A stretch of 23,761 nucleotides of DNA from contig CAZRDR010000046.1 in NCBI GenBank assembly GCA_964598995.1, forward strand, positions 1 to 23,761. Direction: 5' to 3'. A program made the position numbers and the translations under genes. This document shows positions 20,977 to 23,761 of the stretch, one piece after another. Below the pieces are notes generated by a model. The model ran no database searches, was not told where the DNA came from, and saw only the letters and a program-made list of their open reading frames with translations. Origin of the DNA: JACROF01 sp964598995 (lineage in GTDB: Bacteria > Patescibacteriota > Microgenomatia > Levybacterales > UBA12049). Positions within the stretch are counted from its first letter, which is position 1. Every line of letters begins with the position of its first letter.

Positions 20977-22284
20977 TTATTTATCTACTTTCTCTGGGAA
21001 GGCAGATTTATCTTCTCGCCAGACAGCATGGAGATATGATCCGATAACACCTTCTTGAAAAGGAATGATGTCTCCCGCTTTAAATCTCTGCCAGGCTTCA
21101 TCACGCTGCTTCATATAACCCCCAGAGGTCGGCTTTATCCATAAATCTTTAGTATTGATATAGGTATACCCAAGCAATAAAATTACTAACGCGACGATCG
21201 CATATTGTTTATGTACAGCAAAAAGCTTTCGAACTAAATACAGCATCATATAAATTACTAGTGGTGCTTGGAAGACGAAATAATAATCAGTTATCGGACC
21301 GCTATAAATACTAAAGCTGATATAAGGGATTATGAACCAAATGGCCATTAATCCTGCTAGAATTTTTTCTTCTCTCTTTTTTTCCTTAAAAATAATTAAC
21401 CCCGCGAAAAGCGCTGGAATGAAATATTTCAGAAATGATAAAGGACCTAACGCAAAAGCGAGAATGAGGTCAAACATCGTAAAGGCAACAGGCAGACGAT
21501 ACAAAAACATCTTTGGATGTGGATGAAGCAAGTATGAATTCAAGAAATCCTTTACCTGATGAGAATCTCCTTGTGGGTTAATAAACAGAAGAATGTTAGG
21601 GATGAACCAAACAAGATAAAGTGGCAGACTCAGTAATGAATATTTGAGGTATTGTTTTTTATCCTTAACAAAAAGCAGACTAATGATATTAATCGCTGGG
21701 AAAAAGATAGCGGTGAAATGAAAATGAAAAGCGAGTCCGCTTAACGTCCACAGTAGAAATAGCCAGCGATACTTTTCTCTAATAACTATCTGAACAAGTG
21801 AGTAAAAAATCATCGCCGCAATCCCTGGGATGAGTGTCACATTCCATGGAGTCTGATCAAAGCCGATGAGATAGTGGCTCAGTGCATAAATCGCAATCGC
21901 TAAGACTGCTTCTTTTCTACCAAATAATTTCCTCGTCACGAAATAAAATAAAGCGATATTGATGAAATGAGCCAGAAAATTAAAATAATCTATCGCTATC
22001 GGATCAAAGTGACTAAGCGAGAAGAAAGGCGCTAAGAGATAATAATATAAAGGCCCGATATGCATTCGGCTAACTCCTGTGGAGGGACCTGCCAGTATGA
22101 GCTGGCCATGCACGATATCGCGCGTTGTCCATGACTCTCTCGCCTGATCCCAATTATAAGAATGGGCGAACTGGATATTATAAAATCGTAAATATAACCC
22201 GACGAGAAAAATGCCGATAAAAAGTAGAAAATACTTGTCGGTAAGTAGCGTCTTGATCGATTTTGCTAAAGGTTTCTTTTTCAC
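20977..22284 (-). CDS. GT39-type membrane glycosyltransferase (dolichyl/undecaprenyl-P-sugar dependent)
   Basis: 435 residues from the GTG at 22284 (MKKKPLAKSIKTLL). The frame stays open to 22479, but that would overlap the divergent gene and its promoter, so the short start is chosen. A first helix is followed by the exported catalytic loop AHSYNWDQARESWTTRDIVHGQL with the acidic WDQ, then GPSTGVSRMHIGPLYYYLLAPFFSL, as in PMT/ArnT-like enzymes of CPR bacteria. About 10-11 helices follow. The short C-terminal part (EAWQRFKAGDIIPFQEGV...) is soluble. It probably transfers a lipid-linked sugar to a surface acceptor. It is divergent from another member of the same family. Confidence 0.83.
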   Translation of the reverse strand: MKKKPLAKSIKTLLTDKYFLLFIGIFLVGLYLRFYNIQFAHSYNWDQARESWTTRDIVHGQLILAGPSTGVSRMHIGPLYYYLLAPFFSLSHFDPIAIDYFNFLAHFINIALFYFVTRKLFGRKEAVLAIAIYALSHYLIGFDQTPWNVTLIPGIAAMIFYSLVQIVIREKYRWLFLLWTLSGLAFHFHFTAIFFPAINIISLLFVKDKKQYLKYSLLSLPLYLVWFIPNILLFINPQGDSHQVKDFLNSYLLHPHPKMFLYRLPVAFTMFDLILAFALGPLSFLKYFIPALFAGLIIFKEKKREEKILAGLMAIWFIIPYISFSIYSGPITDYYFVFQAPLVIYMMLYLVRKLFAVHKQYAIVALVILLLGYTYINTKDLWIKPTSGGYMKQRDEAWQRFKAGDIIPFQEGVIGSYLHAVWREDKSAFPEKVDK

Positions 22285-22333
22285 GTAACTGTAACAATAG
22301 TAGCGGTAATTCACGAGTGATTGCAAGATAATC

Positions 22334-22362
22334 TTGCTATGATAATCTAGAGCTATTACTAT
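22334..22362 (+). promoter_or_regulatory. Promoter of the second GT39-type gene
   Basis: TTGCTA (22334-22339), 17 bases, TACTAT (22357-22362). The -10 ends seven bases before the second of two adjacent ATGs (22370). TATTGT on the other strand (22299-22294) is a candidate -10 for the divergent gene. Confidence 0.45.
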
Positions 22363-22366
22363 ATAT

Positions 22367-23761
22367 ATGATGAAACCTGTTATTGATTGGCTAAAAGAAC
22401 ACGGAATACTCCTGAGTATCCTCGTTTTGGGGATACTCCTTCGCTTCTTGTATATCCACAGCGTCCCGGTCTCAAGCAACGACGACCAAATCCACTACAT
22501 GCTCAACAGTCAGTCATTCCTTCTCTCTGGTAAAGATATGACAGGCTCTGTCACGCCTCTGGACCTTATACTCTTTAAATATCCTCCCCTTGAGTCACCT
22601 CAAGCCGAACTTCCCTATTTCCTCGAAATGTTTTCCTTCTCGCTTTTTGGTGCGTCATTTTTTACATCACTTCTCCCCAACATTATCCTGAGTATCTTAA
22701 CTATCGTTATGGCCTATGGAATCGGAAAAGAACTCATTAATAAAAATGTGGGCTTCATCGCATCCGTGCTCACTGCCATCAATCCGTGGTCAATTTTTAT
22801 CGGACGAACAGCTTATGAATTAGTACCTGCGACATTTTTTTACATGGTCGCTCTTTACCTCTTTCTCAAAGCCAAAAAATGGGCGATACTCTTAACTATT
22901 CCTTTTTTAGTCCTCGCATTCTACTCATACATCGGAACCAAACTCACCTTAGTACCTTTCGTCCTTACCGCAAGTATTTTTGCCTATTTTTTTATCAACA
23001 AGCGAAAATTCCTCCTCCAATACTGCATTGTCATAGCTGCAGCAGTCCTCCTATCTGGATTTTTCTTTATGCAGATATCACGAAGTGATGGTTCTCGCGT
23101 GGGAGAGCTCCTTCTCCCGACCAATGCCGAAATCCAAAAACAAGTCAATGATGTCCGTCGACTTTCCCTCCCATCACCGCTTCTGTCTGTGCAGACAAAT
23201 AAGTTGACTGTCTATGCACGCGTCTTAACTCTGAATGCATTTAACTCCTTATCGCCTACGTATCTTTTCCTAAATGGTGATTATTTTTTCTCGCAGCAGC
23301 GGCATGGGCTTTTTTACTTTATCGATTTTGCCTTCCTCCTCTTAGGCATAGTTATGCTAAGTCTTAAGAAGAAAAAAGAACTCATATTCTTAGCGGTTTT
23401 GGGCCTTATTGGGCTCCTGCCCCAAGTTCTGCATGATCCGACAGGTAACGGAACATTTACACCACATATCACTTTACTGATCATGGTCATTATCATCATC
23501 ATCAGCTACGCCCTGGATAGTATTATCACCTCAACAAAACGAAAAAAGAGATTTGCGGTAATTGGAGTACTGAGCGCCATGTATGCAGTCTTGCTCATCA
23601 ATTTCCTGGTCGTCTATCTCACCCAAGCTCCCAAACAAGCAGGGGTCTTTAATTTCCCAGAACGAGCGGCTGCGAGATACGTCACCTTAGCTGCAGAGAA
23701 TAACCCCGTCGTCGTCTTTGCGAGTGATCCGGCTGTCTCCTATCGCAATTATATATTTTAT
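22367..23761 (+). CDS. GT39/PMT-type membrane glycosyltransferase, 3' end outside window
   Basis: An open frame from ATG 22367 (or the adjacent ATG 22370) to the last base, 465 codons with no stop, so the gene is cut by the window. The N-terminus is cytoplasmic, followed by a helix (about 13-30) and the exported loop IHSVPVSSNDDQIHYMLNSQSFL, where the acidic D-D pair is the GT39 catalytic position. PLESPQAELPYFLEMFSFSLFG then precedes repeated helices such as FTSLLPNIILSILTIVMAYGIGKELI and AINPWSIFIGRTAYEL, the latter typical of PMT/ArnT-like enzymes. About eleven helices are seen before the beginning of a soluble C-terminal domain (FPERAAARYVTLAAENNPVVVFAS). Likely role: moving sugars from polyprenyl-phosphate to surface molecules. 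It shares an 82-base divergent control region with the previous gene. Confidence 0.85.
   Translation, partial: MMKPVIDWLKEHGILLSILVLGILLRFLYIHSVPVSSNDDQIHYMLNSQSFLLSGKDMTGSVTPLDLILFKYPPLESPQAELPYFLEMFSFSLFGASFFTSLLPNIILSILTIVMAYGIGKELINKNVGFIASVLTAINPWSIFIGRTAYELVPATFFYMVALYLFLKAKKWAILLTIPFLVLAFYSYIGTKLTLVPFVLTASIFAYFFINKRKFLLQYCIVIAAAVLLSGFFFMQISRSDGSRVGELLLPTNAEIQKQVNDVRRLSLPSPLLSVQTNKLTVYARVLTLNAFNSLSPTYLFLNGDYFFSQQRHGLFYFIDFAFLLLGIVMLSLKKKKELIFLAVLGLIGLLPQVLHDPTGNGTFTPHITLLIMVIIIIISYALDSIITSTKRKKRFAVIGVLSAMYAVLLINFLVVYLTQAPKQAGVFNFPERAAARYVTLAAENNPVVVFASDPAVSYRNYIFY

Noticed and set aside
22285..22479. N-terminal extension of the minus-strand GT39 protein
   Set aside because: It would overlap the divergent gene and both promoters, and the extension has no family-like sequence.

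Overview
The window reads as a bacterial chromosome fragment that uses the standard code: TAA, TAG and TGA all end genes. It is probably a Candidate Phyla Radiation / Patescibacteria genome, perhaps Microgenomates-like. This is inferred from the mix of genes: membrane GT39-type glycosyltransferases, Thr/Pro-rich surface proteins, tandem PsbP-like 'FKYP' domains, tightly packed genes, and many small membrane-anchored proteins of unknown function. No rRNA, tRNA, CRISPR array or complete transposon was seen.

Bases 1-5640 form an AT-rich accessory block on the + strand. It holds the 3' part of a zinc-ribbon protein with a possible PD-(D/E)XK nuclease fold, a secreted Cys-motif/Thr-Pro-rich protein coupled to an acidic membrane-anchored protein, and a GIY-YIG nuclease flanked by REP-like repeats. 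Three further membrane-anchored proteins follow: a small two-helix protein, an orphan FtsX extracellular domain joined to a TPR-like segment, and a tandem PsbP-like protein broken by an in-frame TAA. These last three each sit behind a look-alike promoter (TTGACT ... CAATAA) and start with a similar GTG-initiated, Lys-rich N-terminus. Copies of a GGTCAC-containing element and strong intrinsic terminators lie between the genes.

Bases 5644-9842 (- strand) are a copper operon in the order csoR, anchored cupredoxin, copA, DsbD/TauE-like membrane protein fused to a cupredoxin, and a CopZ-like HMA chaperone. A perfect inverted repeat overlaps the csoR -10 box and faces a divergent MFS transporter (9925-11118). 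Next come an APH-like kinase (11379-12521) and an FNR-type flavin reductase (12628-13356), both on the - strand. Divergent from the reductase is an ArsR / Cys-motif mini-protein / NiCoT nickel-cobalt permease cluster (13419-15019) with an ArsR-type palindrome in the shared control region.

Bases 15081-23761 look like ordinary CPR housekeeping and envelope genes: acyltransferase-3, nadE, a helical unknown, a RibD_C/DHFR-like reductase coupled to a YhhQ-type queuosine-precursor transporter, a degenerate response-regulator receiver, a PQ-loop-like membrane protein, and two divergent GT39-type glycosyltransferases. The second of these runs off the end.

A theme across the window is promoter geometry. 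Many first genes have a -10 box ending about 6-9 bases before the start codon, which implies leaderless or nearly leaderless mRNAs, while several operon-internal genes have Shine-Dalgarno sequences. This fixed several start codons and is among the more interesting observations here.
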